Below, piece after piece: positions 16,383 to 26,440 of a DNA stretch of 64,000 nt; the first letter of the stretch is position 1, and each line of letters opens with the position of its first letter. Made by a program: the position numbers and the translations under genes. Source of the stretch: Rhodococcus sp. HNM0569 (lineage in GTDB: Bacteria; Actinomycetota; Actinomycetes; Mycobacteriales; Mycobacteriaceae); contig NZ_JAASAE010000005.1 of NCBI RefSeq assembly GCF_012726205.1, forward strand, positions 232,654 through 296,653, written 5' to 3'. The notes under the pieces are model-generated. The model was not told the DNA's origin, searched no databases, and saw only the letters and a program-made list of their open reading frames with translations.

Positions 16383-17179
16383 GCCAGACGAACCCGAACG
16401 AGGCATCCCCGAACCCGGCGCGGCCGATGGTGCGAGCCGAAGGCGTCCGGAAGAACTTCGGCACCCTCGAGGTGCTCAAGGGCATCTCGCTCGAGGTGCA
16501 GCGCGGCCAGGTGCTGTGCATCATCGGGCCGTCCGGTTCCGGCAAGTCGACCTTCCTGCGCTGCATCAACCACCTCGAGAAGATCAACGCGGGCCGCCTG
16601 TACGTCGACGGCGAACTCGTCGGCTACCGCGAGAAGAACGACAAGCTCTACGAGTTGCACCCGCGGGAGGCCGCGCGCCAGCGCCGCGACATCGGGATGG
16701 TCTTCCAGCACTTCAATCTGTTTCCGCATCGCACCGTGCTCGAGAACGTGATCGAAGCGCCGATCCAGGTGAAGAAGGTCGCCAAGCGCGACGCCGAGGC
16801 CACGGCGCAGGATCTGCTCGCGCGGGTCGGGTTGAGCGACAAGGCGGGCGTGTACCCGGCGCAACTGTCCGGTGGACAACAGCAGCGTGTCGCGATCGCG
16901 CGCGCCCTCGCGATGGATCCCAAGCTGATGCTGTTCGACGAGCCGACCTCGGCGCTCGACCCCGAACTGGTCGGCGAGGTGCTGGGTGCGATGAAGCGGC
17001 TCGCGTCGGACGGCATGACGATGGTCGTCGTCACGCACGAGATGGGCTTCGCCCGCGAGGTCGCCGACCAACTCGTGTTCATGGACGGGGGAGTGGTCGT
17101 GGAAGCGGGCCCGCCACGCGAGGTGCTCGAGAACCCGCAGCACGAGCGCACGAAGACCTTCCTGTCGCGGCTGCTCTGA
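16379..17179 (+). CDS. Polar amino acid ABC transporter ATP-binding protein
   Basis: A 266-aa ATPase of the GlnQ/HisP class with Walker [11 protein letters not shown]-loop FQHFNLFPH, signature [16 protein letters not shown], Walker [13 protein letters not shown] and switch VVTHEM. An insertion typical of some actinobacterial members ([20 protein letters not shown]) sits between Walker A and the Q-loop. GTG at 16379 overlaps the permease stop. It completes a one-permease importer with the two preceding genes. Confidence 0.92.
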   Translation: MSQTNPNEASPNPARPMVRAEGVRKNFGTLEVLKGISLEVQRGQVLCIIGPSGSGKSTFLRCINHLEKINAGRLYVDGELVGYREKNDKLYELHPREAARQRRDIGMVFQHFNLFPHRTVLENVIEAPIQVKKVAKRDAEATAQDLLARVGLSDKAGVYPAQLSGGQQQRVAIARALAMDPKLMLFDEPTSALDPELVGEVLGAMKRLASDGMTMVVVTHEMGFAREVADQLVFMDGGVVVEAGPPREVLENPQHERTKTFLSRLL

Positions 17180-17225
17180 CCGTCCCGGTCGCGTGTGCTC
17201 TGACCCGCCCCGGTCGCGTGTGCTC
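17177..17225. repeat. Short imperfect tandem duplication after the ABC ATPase gene
   Basis: A unit of about 24 bp beginning GCTCTGACC and ending GGTCGCGTGT occurs twice in a row, starting over the stop codon of the ATPase gene. It looks like a slippage duplication. I see no function. Confidence 0.5.
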
Positions 17226-17241
17226 GAGGTCCCCCGGTGTG

Positions 17242-18156
17242 TCAGGCAGGTTTGCGGCAGCTGAAGATCGCGGTGCCGGGGAACAGCTGACCGCGCAGCG
17301 GGCTCCACTGGCCCCACTCGCGATCGAGCCACTCGGGCCATTCCGGCTCCACGATGTCGCGGAGCTCGAGCCCGGCCGCGACGATCTCCCGCACCCGATC
17401 GCCGATCGTGCGGTGGTGCTCGACGTACACCGGGACGCCCGCGTCGTCGACCTCGACGTACGGCGACCGGTCGAAGTAGGGGAGTGCCGCGGTCAGACCC
17501 GCCGGACCGGGGTCGTCGGGGAAGATCCACCGGATCGGGTGGTTGACGGAGAACACCCACAGTCCGCCAGGTCGCAGGACCCGCACGACCTCCCTCATCA
17601 GTGCAGAAGAATCCGCGACGAACGGAACTGCACCAAAAGCCGAACATGCCAGATCGAAACTCTCGTCCGCGAACGGGAGGACTTCCGCGTTCGCCTGCAC
17701 GAGCGGCACCGACGGGCCGCCGCGCCGCATCGCCTCGACGCCGCGCGCGAGCATGCCCATCGACAGATCGAGGCCGACGGGGCGCGCACCCTGACGCGCG
17801 AGCCACCGCGAACACGGCGCCGAGCCGCAGCCGACCTCGAGCACGTCGCGCCCCTCGACGTCGCCGAGCAGGTGGTAGTCGCCTTCGTGCGTGCCCTCCG
17901 GGCACCACACGAACTCGCCGCCGGGCGAATCGACGCCGAGGAACTCGCCGTGCGTCGCGTGGTAGTCGGCTGCGTCGGCGTCCCACCACGCGCGGCTCGC
18001 GTGTGCGCTGGCCGCCGAGTCGGCGTCGACGCGTCGCACATGGGTTTCGCCGAGCAGCTCGGCCGCGCCGGCGTGGCGGTCGCCGGGCCGTGTGGATGCG
18101 TCGGTGAGGGAGTCCGCGGCGGAGGAGTCGGGCCGCGGGCTGGAAGAATCGGCCAC
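17242..18156 (-). CDS. Class I SAM-dependent methyltransferase
   Basis: A 304-aa soluble protein. Motif I is VLEVGCGSAPCSRWLARQG (about residues 105-123), followed by VGLDLSMGML and the post-motif RVLRPGGLWVFSVNHP. The first ~50 residues are Ser/Asp-rich and probably flexible. The C-terminal half (PYVEVDDAGVPVYVEHHRTIGD) is typical of UbiE/Methyltransf_11-like proteins of actinobacteria with unknown substrate. It stands alone, convergent with the amino acid importer and divergent from rpsA. Confidence 0.85.
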   Translation of the reverse strand: MADSSSPRPDSSAADSLTDASTRPGDRHAGAAELLGETHVRRVDADSAASAHASRAWWDADAADYHATHGEFLGVDSPGGEFVWCPEGTHEGDYHLLGDVEGRDVLEVGCGSAPCSRWLARQGARPVGLDLSMGMLARGVEAMRRGGPSVPLVQANAEVLPFADESFDLACSAFGAVPFVADSSALMREVVRVLRPGGLWVFSVNHPIRWIFPDDPGPAGLTAALPYFDRSPYVEVDDAGVPVYVEHHRTIGDRVREIVAAGLELRDIVEPEWPEWLDREWGQWSPLRGQLFPGTAIFSCRKPA

Positions 18157-18190
18157 GCGGCCAGCCTATCGGCGCGTGCTGTGGGGTGGT

Positions 18191-18220
18191 TTGCCCTGCT
18201 CCGTGCGCGCCGCGTAGTCT
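18191..18220 (+). promoter_or_regulatory. rpsA: Candidate rpsA promoter
   Basis: TTGCCC (18191-18196), an 18-nt spacer and TAGTCT (18215-18220). It would give a leader of about 190 nt before the rpsA start. The rest of 18157-18414 shows no ORF or RNA gene that I can support. Confidence 0.35.
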
Positions 18221-18414
18221 GTTGAACGCGAGTGTCGGCAGTCCTGCATCGCGTGCGGTGCGGTCCGGTGCATTCGCTGCATTCTCGATTCGGTGGGAAT
18301 CAATTCGTCGCCCGATCGGTTTGCCTTGCCTGTGGTGCGGATCCCGTCCGTACTGCGGGTTCGTCCGACAGAACTCCATCAACCGACCTCAACCCGTCCG
18401 GAGCAACTCAACAC

Positions 18415-19887
18415 ATGCCCTCCACCACCGTGACCTCGCCGCAGGTAGCCGTCAACGACATCGGCTCCGCCGAGGACTTCCTCGCCGCCATCGACGCCAC
18501 GATCAAGTACTTCAACGACGGCGACATCGTCGAAGGAACCATCGTCAAGGTCGATCGCGACGAGGTTCTGCTCGACATCGGTTACAAGACCGAAGGCGTC
18601 ATCCCTTCCCGTGAGCTCTCGATCAAGCACGACGTCGACCCCAACGAGGTCGTTGCCGTGGGCGACGAGGTCGAAGCTCTGGTCCTCACCAAGGAGGACA
18701 AGGAAGGCCGCCTGATCCTGTCGAAGAAGCGTGCTCAGTACGAGCGCGCCTGGGGCACGATCGAGGAGCTCAAGGAGCGGGACGAGGCCGTCAAGGGCAC
18801 CGTCATCGAGGTCGTCAAGGGCGGCCTCATCCTCGACATCGGCCTGCGTGGCTTCCTCCCTGCCTCGCTCGTCGAGATGCGTCGTGTCCGCGACCTCCAG
18901 CCGTACGTCGGCAAGGAGATCGAGGCCAAGATCATCGAGCTCGACAAGAACCGCAACAACGTGGTCCTGTCGCGTCGCGCATGGCTCGAGCAGACCCAGT
19001 CCGAGGTCCGCAGCGAGTTCCTGCACCAGCTGCAGAAGGGCCAGGTCCGCAAGGGCGTCGTGTCCTCCATCGTCAACTTCGGCGCGTTCGTCGATCTCGG
19101 CGGTGTCGACGGCCTGGTGCACGTCTCCGAGCTGTCCTGGAAGCACATCGACCACCCGTCCGAGGTCGTCGAGGTCGGCAACGAGGTCACCGTCGAGGTT
19201 CTCGACGTCGACCTGGACCGCGAGCGCGTCTCCCTGTCGCTCAAGGCCACCCAGGAAGACCCGTGGCGTCAGTTCGCCCGCACGCACGCTATCGGCCAGA
19301 TCGTGCCGGGCAAGGTCACCAAGCTCGTCCCGTTCGGCGCGTTCGTCCGCGTCGAAGAGGGCATCGAGGGCCTGGTGCACATCTCCGAGCTCGCCGAGCG
19401 CCACGTCGAGGTGCCGGACCAGGTCGTTTCGGTCGGCGACGACGCGCTCGTCAAGGTCATCGACATCGACCTCGAGCGTCGCCGCATCTCGCTGTCGCTC
19501 AAGCAGGCCAACGAGGACTACAGCGCCGAGTTCGATCCGTCGAAGTACGGCATGGCCGACAGCTACGACGAGCAGGGCAACTACATCTTCCCCGAGGGCT
19601 TCGATCCCGAGACCAACGAATGGCTCGAGGGCTTCGACAAGCAGCGCGAGGAGTGGGAGAACCGCTACGCCGAGGCGGAGCGTCGTCACCGCATGCACAC
19701 CGCGCAGATCGAGAAGATGGCTGCCGACGAGGCTGCCGAGGCTGCCAACGCGGCTGCCGGCTACTCCTCGGAGTCCGGCGCGAGCGAGCGTGCGTCGTCG
19801 ACGTCGAGCGAGTCGACGACGGGTGGTTCGCTGGCCAGCGACGCGCAGCTTGCAGCGCTGCGCGAGAAGCTGTCGGGCAACGCCTGA
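18415..19887 (+). CDS. rpsA: 30S ribosomal protein S1
   Basis: A 490-aa RNA-binding ribosomal protein with four S1 domains beginning near residues 36, 122, 208 and 293 (for example GDIVEGTIVKVDRDEVLLDIG and VVSSIVNFGAFVDLGGVDGLVH). The acidic and Ser/Ala-rich tail after residue 370 is typical of actinobacterial S1, which has fewer repeats than the six of E. coli. ATG at 18415 is preceded by GGAG; the frame is open further upstream but that part is not S1-like. The gene order rpsA-coaE-uvrB is conserved in Mycobacteriales. Confidence 0.97.
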   Translation: MPSTTVTSPQVAVNDIGSAEDFLAAIDATIKYFNDGDIVEGTIVKVDRDEVLLDIGYKTEGVIPSRELSIKHDVDPNEVVAVGDEVEALVLTKEDKEGRLILSKKRAQYERAWGTIEELKERDEAVKGTVIEVVKGGLILDIGLRGFLPASLVEMRRVRDLQPYVGKEIEAKIIELDKNRNNVVLSRRAWLEQTQSEVRSEFLHQLQKGQVRKGVVSSIVNFGAFVDLGGVDGLVHVSELSWKHIDHPSEVVEVGNEVTVEVLDVDLDRERVSLSLKATQEDPWRQFARTHAIGQIVPGKVTKLVPFGAFVRVEEGIEGLVHISELAERHVEVPDQVVSVGDDALVKVIDIDLERRRISLSLKQANEDYSAEFDPSKYGMADSYDEQGNYIFPEGFDPETNEWLEGFDKQREEWENRYAEAERRHRMHTAQIEKMAADEAAEAANAAAGYSSESGASERASSTSSESTTGGSLASDAQLAALREKLSGNA

Positions 19888-19906
19888 TCCTGCTCGACCA
19901 CACACG

Positions 19907-19942
19907 CCGAAGGCCCCGATCCGAATGGATCGGGGCCTTCGG
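19907..19942 (+). terminator. rpsA terminator
   Basis: A perfect 16-bp inverted repeat (19907-19922 and 19927-19942) with a GAAT loop, 20 nt after the rpsA stop. There is no T-run, as is common in high-GC actinobacteria. It could also serve the convergent small gene. Confidence 0.85.
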
Positions 19943-19992
19943 GCGTCGGAGGGGTGACTGTGCAGCGGTTGCGGGTGCGCGCCCGCGGCACC

Positions 19993-20208
19993 TCATGCAG
20001 CGGTCGCGGGCGTCCAGACCGGAGTGGCGGCAGGCGTGGCGGCCGTGGTGCGACTGGAGGCGAGGCTGTGCCGTCCGGAGGTGAACAGGCGCACGAACCA
20101 CGGGCTGCGGTCGGAGAGGACACGCGCCACGAAGGGAAAGTTCCGGCAGGGGATGCTGCCGGGCAGGCCGAGCCGGTGGCGGCCCGGCGGAACGGGGGAG
20201 CGTGCCAT
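19993..20208 (-). CDS. Small cationic protein of unknown function
   Basis: A 71-aa Arg/Pro-rich protein (MARSPVPPGRHRLGLPGSIP at the start) with a hydrophobic, arginine-spaced centre (FPFVARVLSDRSPWFVRLF) and an Ala/Thr/Pro tail. ATG at 20208 has AAGGA 5 nt upstream, the best argument that it is translated. It is convergent with rpsA and divergent from coaE. I do not recognise a characterised family. Confidence 0.5.
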   Translation of the reverse strand: MARSPVPPGRHRLGLPGSIPCRNFPFVARVLSDRSPWFVRLFTSGRHSLASSRTTAATPAATPVWTPATAA

Positions 20209-20387
20209 CGTGGTCCTTCCGTCGTGTGCGGATCGGGCTCGAAGATAGCCGCTACCCACCCGGCCGCAGGGCATTCGTGCACGCGCGTCGCGTCACGGTC
20301 CGATATCGGAGTACAGGCGTCTCGGAGTACGGGGCTCGGTGCAGGTGCGCCGCTACGGCCGCGGGTGCGGGATGCCACACTGGGCGG

Positions 20388-21611
20388 GTGTTGAGAATCG
20401 GCCTCACGGGAGGCATCGGAGCCGGTAAGTCCACAGTGTCCGCGGCACTCGAAGCGAAGGGCGCGGTGCTCGTCGACGCGGACCGTGTCGCTCGTGAAGT
20501 CGTCGAGCCCGGCACCCCGGGGCTCGCGGCGCTCGTCGAGCGTTTCGGCGACGGGATTCTTCGTGCCGACGGCGCGCTGGACCGTCCGGCTCTCGCCGCG
20601 GTCGCCTTCGCGAACGACGAATCGCGTGCCGCTCTCAACGCGATCACCCATCCGCTCGTCGGTGCCCGCACCCAGGAGATCGTCGACGCGGCACCGTCGG
20701 ATGCGATCGTCGTGCAGGACATTCCCCTGTTGGTGGAGGGCGCGATGGCGCCGCTCTTCCACGTGGTGGTGGTGGTGTTCACCGACGAGGCCGAACGGGT
20801 GCGCCGACTCGTCGAACTGCGCGGCATGCCCGAGGCGGACGCGCGCGCGAGGATCGCGGCGCAGGCCACGGACGAACAGCGTCGCGCGGTTGCCGACGTA
20901 TGGCTCGACAACAGCGGCGCGCCCGGAGCACTCGACGACACGATCTCCGCGTTGTGGGCCGAGCGGCTCGTGCCGTTCGCCGAGAACGTCCGGGACGGGG
21001 TCGTCGTGCGTCCACGCGTGGAACTCGTCGGCGCCGATCCGTCGTGGCCCGCGCAGGCCGAGCGGCTGATCGCGCGGCTGCGCGTGCTGAGCGGAGCGGC
21101 CGCCCTGCGTATCGATCACATCGGGTCGACCGCGGTACCCGGCCTGGATGCGAAAGACGTGCTCGACATCCAGATCACCGTGGCCGATCTCGATGCGGCC
21201 GACGCGCTCGCCGCACCGCTCGCCGCCGGAGGTTTCCCGCGCGTCGATACAGTGAATGCGGACGATCCCAAGCCCGCCTACCAGGGCGGCGAGACCGATC
21301 CTGCGCTGTGGGCGAAGCGGTTGCACGGCAACGCCGACCCGGGGCGCCCCGCGAACGTCCACATCCGGGTGGACGGCTGGCCGGCGCAGCAGTTCGCTCT
21401 CGTCATGCGCGACTGGCTCCGCAGCGACGACGCCGCGCGCGACGAGTACCTACAGGTCAAGAGACGGGCCGCGGCCGCGGCCGCCGAGTACGGCTCGTAC
21501 GACGCGGCGATTGCCGCCTATCTCGACGTGAAGGAACCGTGGTTCGATCGGGCTTTCCACCGGGCACACGAGTGGGCGCGCGAGACCGGGTGGACGGCTA
21601 CCTCCAGCTGA
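20388..21611 (+). CDS. coaE: Dephospho-CoA kinase fused to a UPF0157 (GrpB-like) domain
   Basis: Catalyses the last step of coenzyme A synthesis. Residues 1-200 are CoaE, with P-loop GGIGAGKS near 8-15 and VLVDADRVAREVV. From about residue 208 a nucleotidyltransferase-like UPF0157 domain follows (IDHIGSTAVPGLDAKDVLDIQI). The total of 407 aa equals the M. tuberculosis protein, which has the same fusion and where the extra domain is thought to assist folding. GTG at 20388 gives the conserved LRIGLTGG start. Its 3' end overlaps the convergent DUF402 gene by 14 bp. Confidence 0.95.
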   Translation: MLRIGLTGGIGAGKSTVSAALEAKGAVLVDADRVAREVVEPGTPGLAALVERFGDGILRADGALDRPALAAVAFANDESRAALNAITHPLVGARTQEIVDAAPSDAIVVQDIPLLVEGAMAPLFHVVVVVFTDEAERVRRLVELRGMPEADARARIAAQATDEQRRAVADVWLDNSGAPGALDDTISALWAERLVPFAENVRDGVVVRPRVELVGADPSWPAQAERLIARLRVLSGAAALRIDHIGSTAVPGLDAKDVLDIQITVADLDAADALAAPLAAGGFPRVDTVNADDPKPAYQGGETDPALWAKRLHGNADPGRPANVHIRVDGWPAQQFALVMRDWLRSDDAARDEYLQVKRRAAAAAAEYGSYDAAIAAYLDVKEPWFDRAFHRAHEWARETGWTATSS

Positions 21612-22113
21612 GCGGCATGCCGAGCGAGCCGAGCCATGCGTCGAGATCGTGATCGTGGGCCGCGATGCCGTCGATCGCGGCGGCGGCCACGGTGATCGCC
21701 TCCTCGGCGGTCGCGGCGTCGACGAGATTCTCGGCCGTGGCCTGCAGCAGTTCGTCGACGTCGAGCAGTCGTGTGTCGCGACCGGTGCGCACGACGAGGT
21801 CGAGGTACAGGTCGCGTGACGTCCACCTGGAGGGTCCCGGGTCGAACTGCCCGATGTCGACGTAGCGGTCCTGGTCGCGCTCGTGCCCCGGCGTGAAGTG
21901 GAAGATCGTGGCGCGGATGCCCATCGACGGCACCAGCCACGATTCGAGGTAGTGGAACTGGGGATGGTCGGCGGGCCGCGCCATGTACAGCCCCCACGGC
22001 TCGACGCGGTACGTGTCGACCGGACGGTGGAAACCCTTGGGGTCGGTGTTCACCGATGCTGCGAGATCGAACGTCTCGACCTTCGGCGGGTGCATCGCGG
22101 GCGCTCGTGACAT
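21598..22113 (-). CDS. DUF402 domain-containing protein
   Basis: A 171-aa protein of the DUF402/FomD-like fold. The recognisable core is [36 protein letters not shown] and [18 protein letters not shown] with DLYLDLVV, the metal- and nucleotide-binding region in characterised relatives that hydrolyse nucleoside diphosphates. Function here is unknown. ATG at 22113 is the first Met of the conserved region; a longer reading upstream is open but unsupported. A DUF402 gene between coaE and uvrB is usual in this order. Confidence 0.8.
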   Translation of the reverse strand: MSRAPAMHPPKVETFDLAASVNTDPKGFHRPVDTYRVEPWGLYMARPADHPQFHYLESWLVPSMGIRATIFHFTPGHERDQDRYVDIGQFDPGPSRWTSRDLYLDLVVRTGRDTRLLDVDELLQATAENLVDAATAEEAITVAAAAIDGIAAHDHDLDAWLGSLGMPLSWR

Positions 22114-22209
22114 CAGCACAACGTACCGAGCGTCGGCGCCGCCCGCCGAGCGAAACCCGGCAGGCTCGGCCGGGAGTTCGCGTTCGTGCAGGATGTCGGT
22201 GCACGCGCC

Positions 22210-22221
22210 TACCCTGGACGT

Positions 22222-22224
<3 letters not shown>
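22210..22224 (+). promoter_or_regulatory. uvrB: -10 box of uvrB, leaderless start
   Basis: TACCCT at 22210-22215, 6 nt, then ATG at 22222. No ribosome binding site is visible. No LexA-type palindrome is visible nearby. Confidence 0.45.
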
Positions 22225-24381
<2,157 letters not shown>

Positions 24382-24392
24382 CGTCTGCAGGC

Positions 24393-25265
24393 ATGAACCC
24401 CGAGGATTCCGGTCTGATCGCGCGCCGACTCGAGCCGCTGCACTCGTTCACGTATTTCGCACCCGAAGTCGACGCCGCGCTCGTCGATGCGGGGCTCGAG
24501 GGCGGCCCCATGACGTACTTCGCGGGGCGCGCGGCGCCGCTCGGGGCGGTCGGTCCGGCGATCGTCACGTCCACCTTCTTCAACTTCGCTCCCGTCGCGG
24601 CCGAGGCGTCGATCCCGCGGGCATGGTCGCTCGCGTCGCCCGCCGCAGTCGTCGCGGCCCGGGTGCGCGGTGTCGACGCCGCGTACCGCCGGGTGCTCGG
24701 TGACGACGCTCTGCGCTCGCCCGAGTTCGCCGAGGCCGCCGAACTGGCGTCGATTGCGGCGCACGCGATTCCCGGTACCGAAGGGCGTCCGCTGGCCGCC
24801 GCCTATCGCGCGCTGGACTGGCCGGAGCAGCCGCATCTCGTGCTGTGGCACGCGCTCACCCTGCTGCGCGAGTACCGCGGCGACGGACACATCAGTGCGC
24901 TGGTCACGGCAGGACTGTCGGGGCTCGACGCACTCGTCACGCACACCGCGTCGGGTTACGGGTTCAGCGAGAAGTTCGCTCGACGCAGCCGGGGTTGGAC
25001 CGAACAGCAGTGGGCGGCAGGGGTGTCCGCGCTCCGCGACCGCGAGCTGCTCGACGACGCAGGCGCGCTCACCGAGATGGGACGTGAGATCCGCACCGTG
25101 GTCGAGGATCTCACCGACGACCTCGCGACGGCGCCGTGGAGTGCGCTCGGTGAGGACGGCGCGCGCAGGCTCGGCGAACTCGCGCAACCCTGGATCGACG
25201 AGGTGCGTGCCGCGAAGATCTTCCCGCCGGGCACGTTCGGGCCGCGGCACGGCAGCGCGCGGTAG
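24393..25265 (+). CDS. SCO6745-like protein
   Basis: A 290-aa protein typical of actinobacteria, with a strong start (RRLEPLHSFTYFAPEVDAAL) and a middle that resembles winged-helix folds (LVLWHALTLLREYRGDGH, then ITALVTAGLSG-like text and EKFARRSRGWTEQQW). It closely matches what is called the SCO6745 family; no biochemical role is established for it. The gene begins 12 nt after uvrB. A TAGCGT overlapping the uvrB stop could act as a -10 box for its own leaderless transcript. Confidence 0.7.
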   Translation: MNPEDSGLIARRLEPLHSFTYFAPEVDAALVDAGLEGGPMTYFAGRAAPLGAVGPAIVTSTFFNFAPVAAEASIPRAWSLASPAAVVAARVRGVDAAYRRVLGDDALRSPEFAEAAELASIAAHAIPGTEGRPLAAAYRALDWPEQPHLVLWHALTLLREYRGDGHISALVTAGLSGLDALVTHTASGYGFSEKFARRSRGWTEQQWAAGVSALRDRELLDDAGALTEMGREIRTVVEDLTDDLATAPWSALGEDGARRLGELAQPWIDEVRAAKIFPPGTFGPRHGSAR

Positions 25266-25481
25266 ATTCGCGCGTCGGAAAGCGCACTGTGACACGTCAC
25301 GGAAACCGGTGTGTCACCTCACCGACAAGGCTGTGCGCAACACGGGTAGCCGGGCAAAAGGTTCTCCGCGCGAGCGGATACCGCTAGGGTCAGCCCGAAC
25401 GGCCGTCGCGTGCGGCGGTCGCACGACGAACGCACGCTCCGTCAGCATGCCGGGGGAGCATCAGTAGCTATGGAGGAATGA

Positions 25482-25934
25482 ATGACGTCGTATCAGACCG
25501 TCGTCGTCGGCACCGACGGCTCGGAGTCGTCCTACCGGGCCGTCGAGAAGGCTGCACGCCTCGCATCCGACGCCGGGGCGAAGCTCGTTCTCGCGTGCGC
25601 CTACTATCCCGCCGATCCGAAGGAGACCCAGCAGGCGGCGGACATCCTGCGCGACGAGGCATACCAGGTCACCGGATCGACGCCCACGTACGAGATCCTG
25701 CGCACCGCCCGGGAGCGAGCGGTGGACGCGGGCGCCACCGACATCACGGAGCGGGCCGTCGTCGGTGCGCCGGTGGAGTCGCTGCTCGCGCTCGTCGACG
25801 AGGTGAGCGCTGATCTGCTCGTGATCGGCAACCGTGGGCTCAACACGATCACCGGGCGTCTGCTCGGGTCCGTGCCGTCGGACGCCGCACGCAAGTCGAC
25901 GTGCGACGTGCTGATCGTGCACACCGTGCGCTGA
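25482..25934 (+). CDS. Universal stress protein (UspA family)
   Basis: A 150-aa single-domain USP. It has the start VVVGTDGSESSYRAV and the ATP-binding signature G-2x-G-9x-G(S) in IGNRGLNTITGRLLGSVPS, so it probably binds ATP. GGAGG stands 6 nt before the ATG. The 216-nt upstream gap holds no gene I can support. Confidence 0.92.
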   Translation: MTSYQTVVVGTDGSESSYRAVEKAARLASDAGAKLVLACAYYPADPKETQQAADILRDEAYQVTGSTPTYEILRTARERAVDAGATDITERAVVGAPVESLLALVDEVSADLLVIGNRGLNTITGRLLGSVPSDAARKSTCDVLIVHTVR

Positions 25935-25979
25935 CCGGTCGATCCGGTCCCGTCGGCTCCGCGCCCACGCCGGTCGCCG

Positions 25980-26369
25980 TCAGCAGTACACGTCGCCCGC
26001 CGCGTCCACGTACACCGTGCGAATCGCGGCGGGCGACAGTGCGCTTCCGTCCGACCCCCACTCGCCCCACGAGCCGAGTGCATCCGCGACCGCCGCGGGA
26101 TCGGCTCCGTCCGCCAGCTGGGCGCAGATGCCCGCGGCCATCGCCGTGAGGGTGCCGTCCGGTGGCGCCGATCCGACACCCGCCTGTTCGAGCGCGTGGC
26201 GGTAGTCGGCGAGTCGGGGATCGGCCGGTGCCTGCGCAGCCGACGTGACCGGCGGAGTGGATGCCGCGGCACCGGCGTCCGACGGCAGCTCGTCGCCGCA
26301 CCCGGCGACTCCCGCCGCCGCGAACGCCGCGACCGCCACCCCGAGTACGACGCGTCCGCTGGCCTGCAC
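25980..26369 (-). CDS. DUF732 lipoprotein
   Basis: A 129-aa exported lipoprotein: a signal peptide ending in VAGC (cysteine 24), a low-complexity Pro/Ala/Ser linker, then a DUF732 domain (DYRHALEQAGVG, GICAQLADGADPAAVADAL, terminal VYC). The two cysteines of the domain, including the last residue, are those that usually pair. DUF732 proteins are abundant in mycobacteria with unknown function. It is convergent with the stress protein and downstream of the HelD-like gene. Confidence 0.8.
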   Translation of the reverse strand: MQASGRVVLGVAVAAFAAAGVAGCGDELPSDAGAAASTPPVTSAAQAPADPRLADYRHALEQAGVGSAPPDGTLTAMAAGICAQLADGADPAAVADALGSWGEWGSDGSALSPAAIRTVYVDAAGDVYC

Positions 26370-26440
26370 TTCCCTCCCTCTCCTTCGTCGATCGCTGTGC
26401 GGGTCGACGCGAAAGCTACCCGCCGGACGTCACGAGCGCA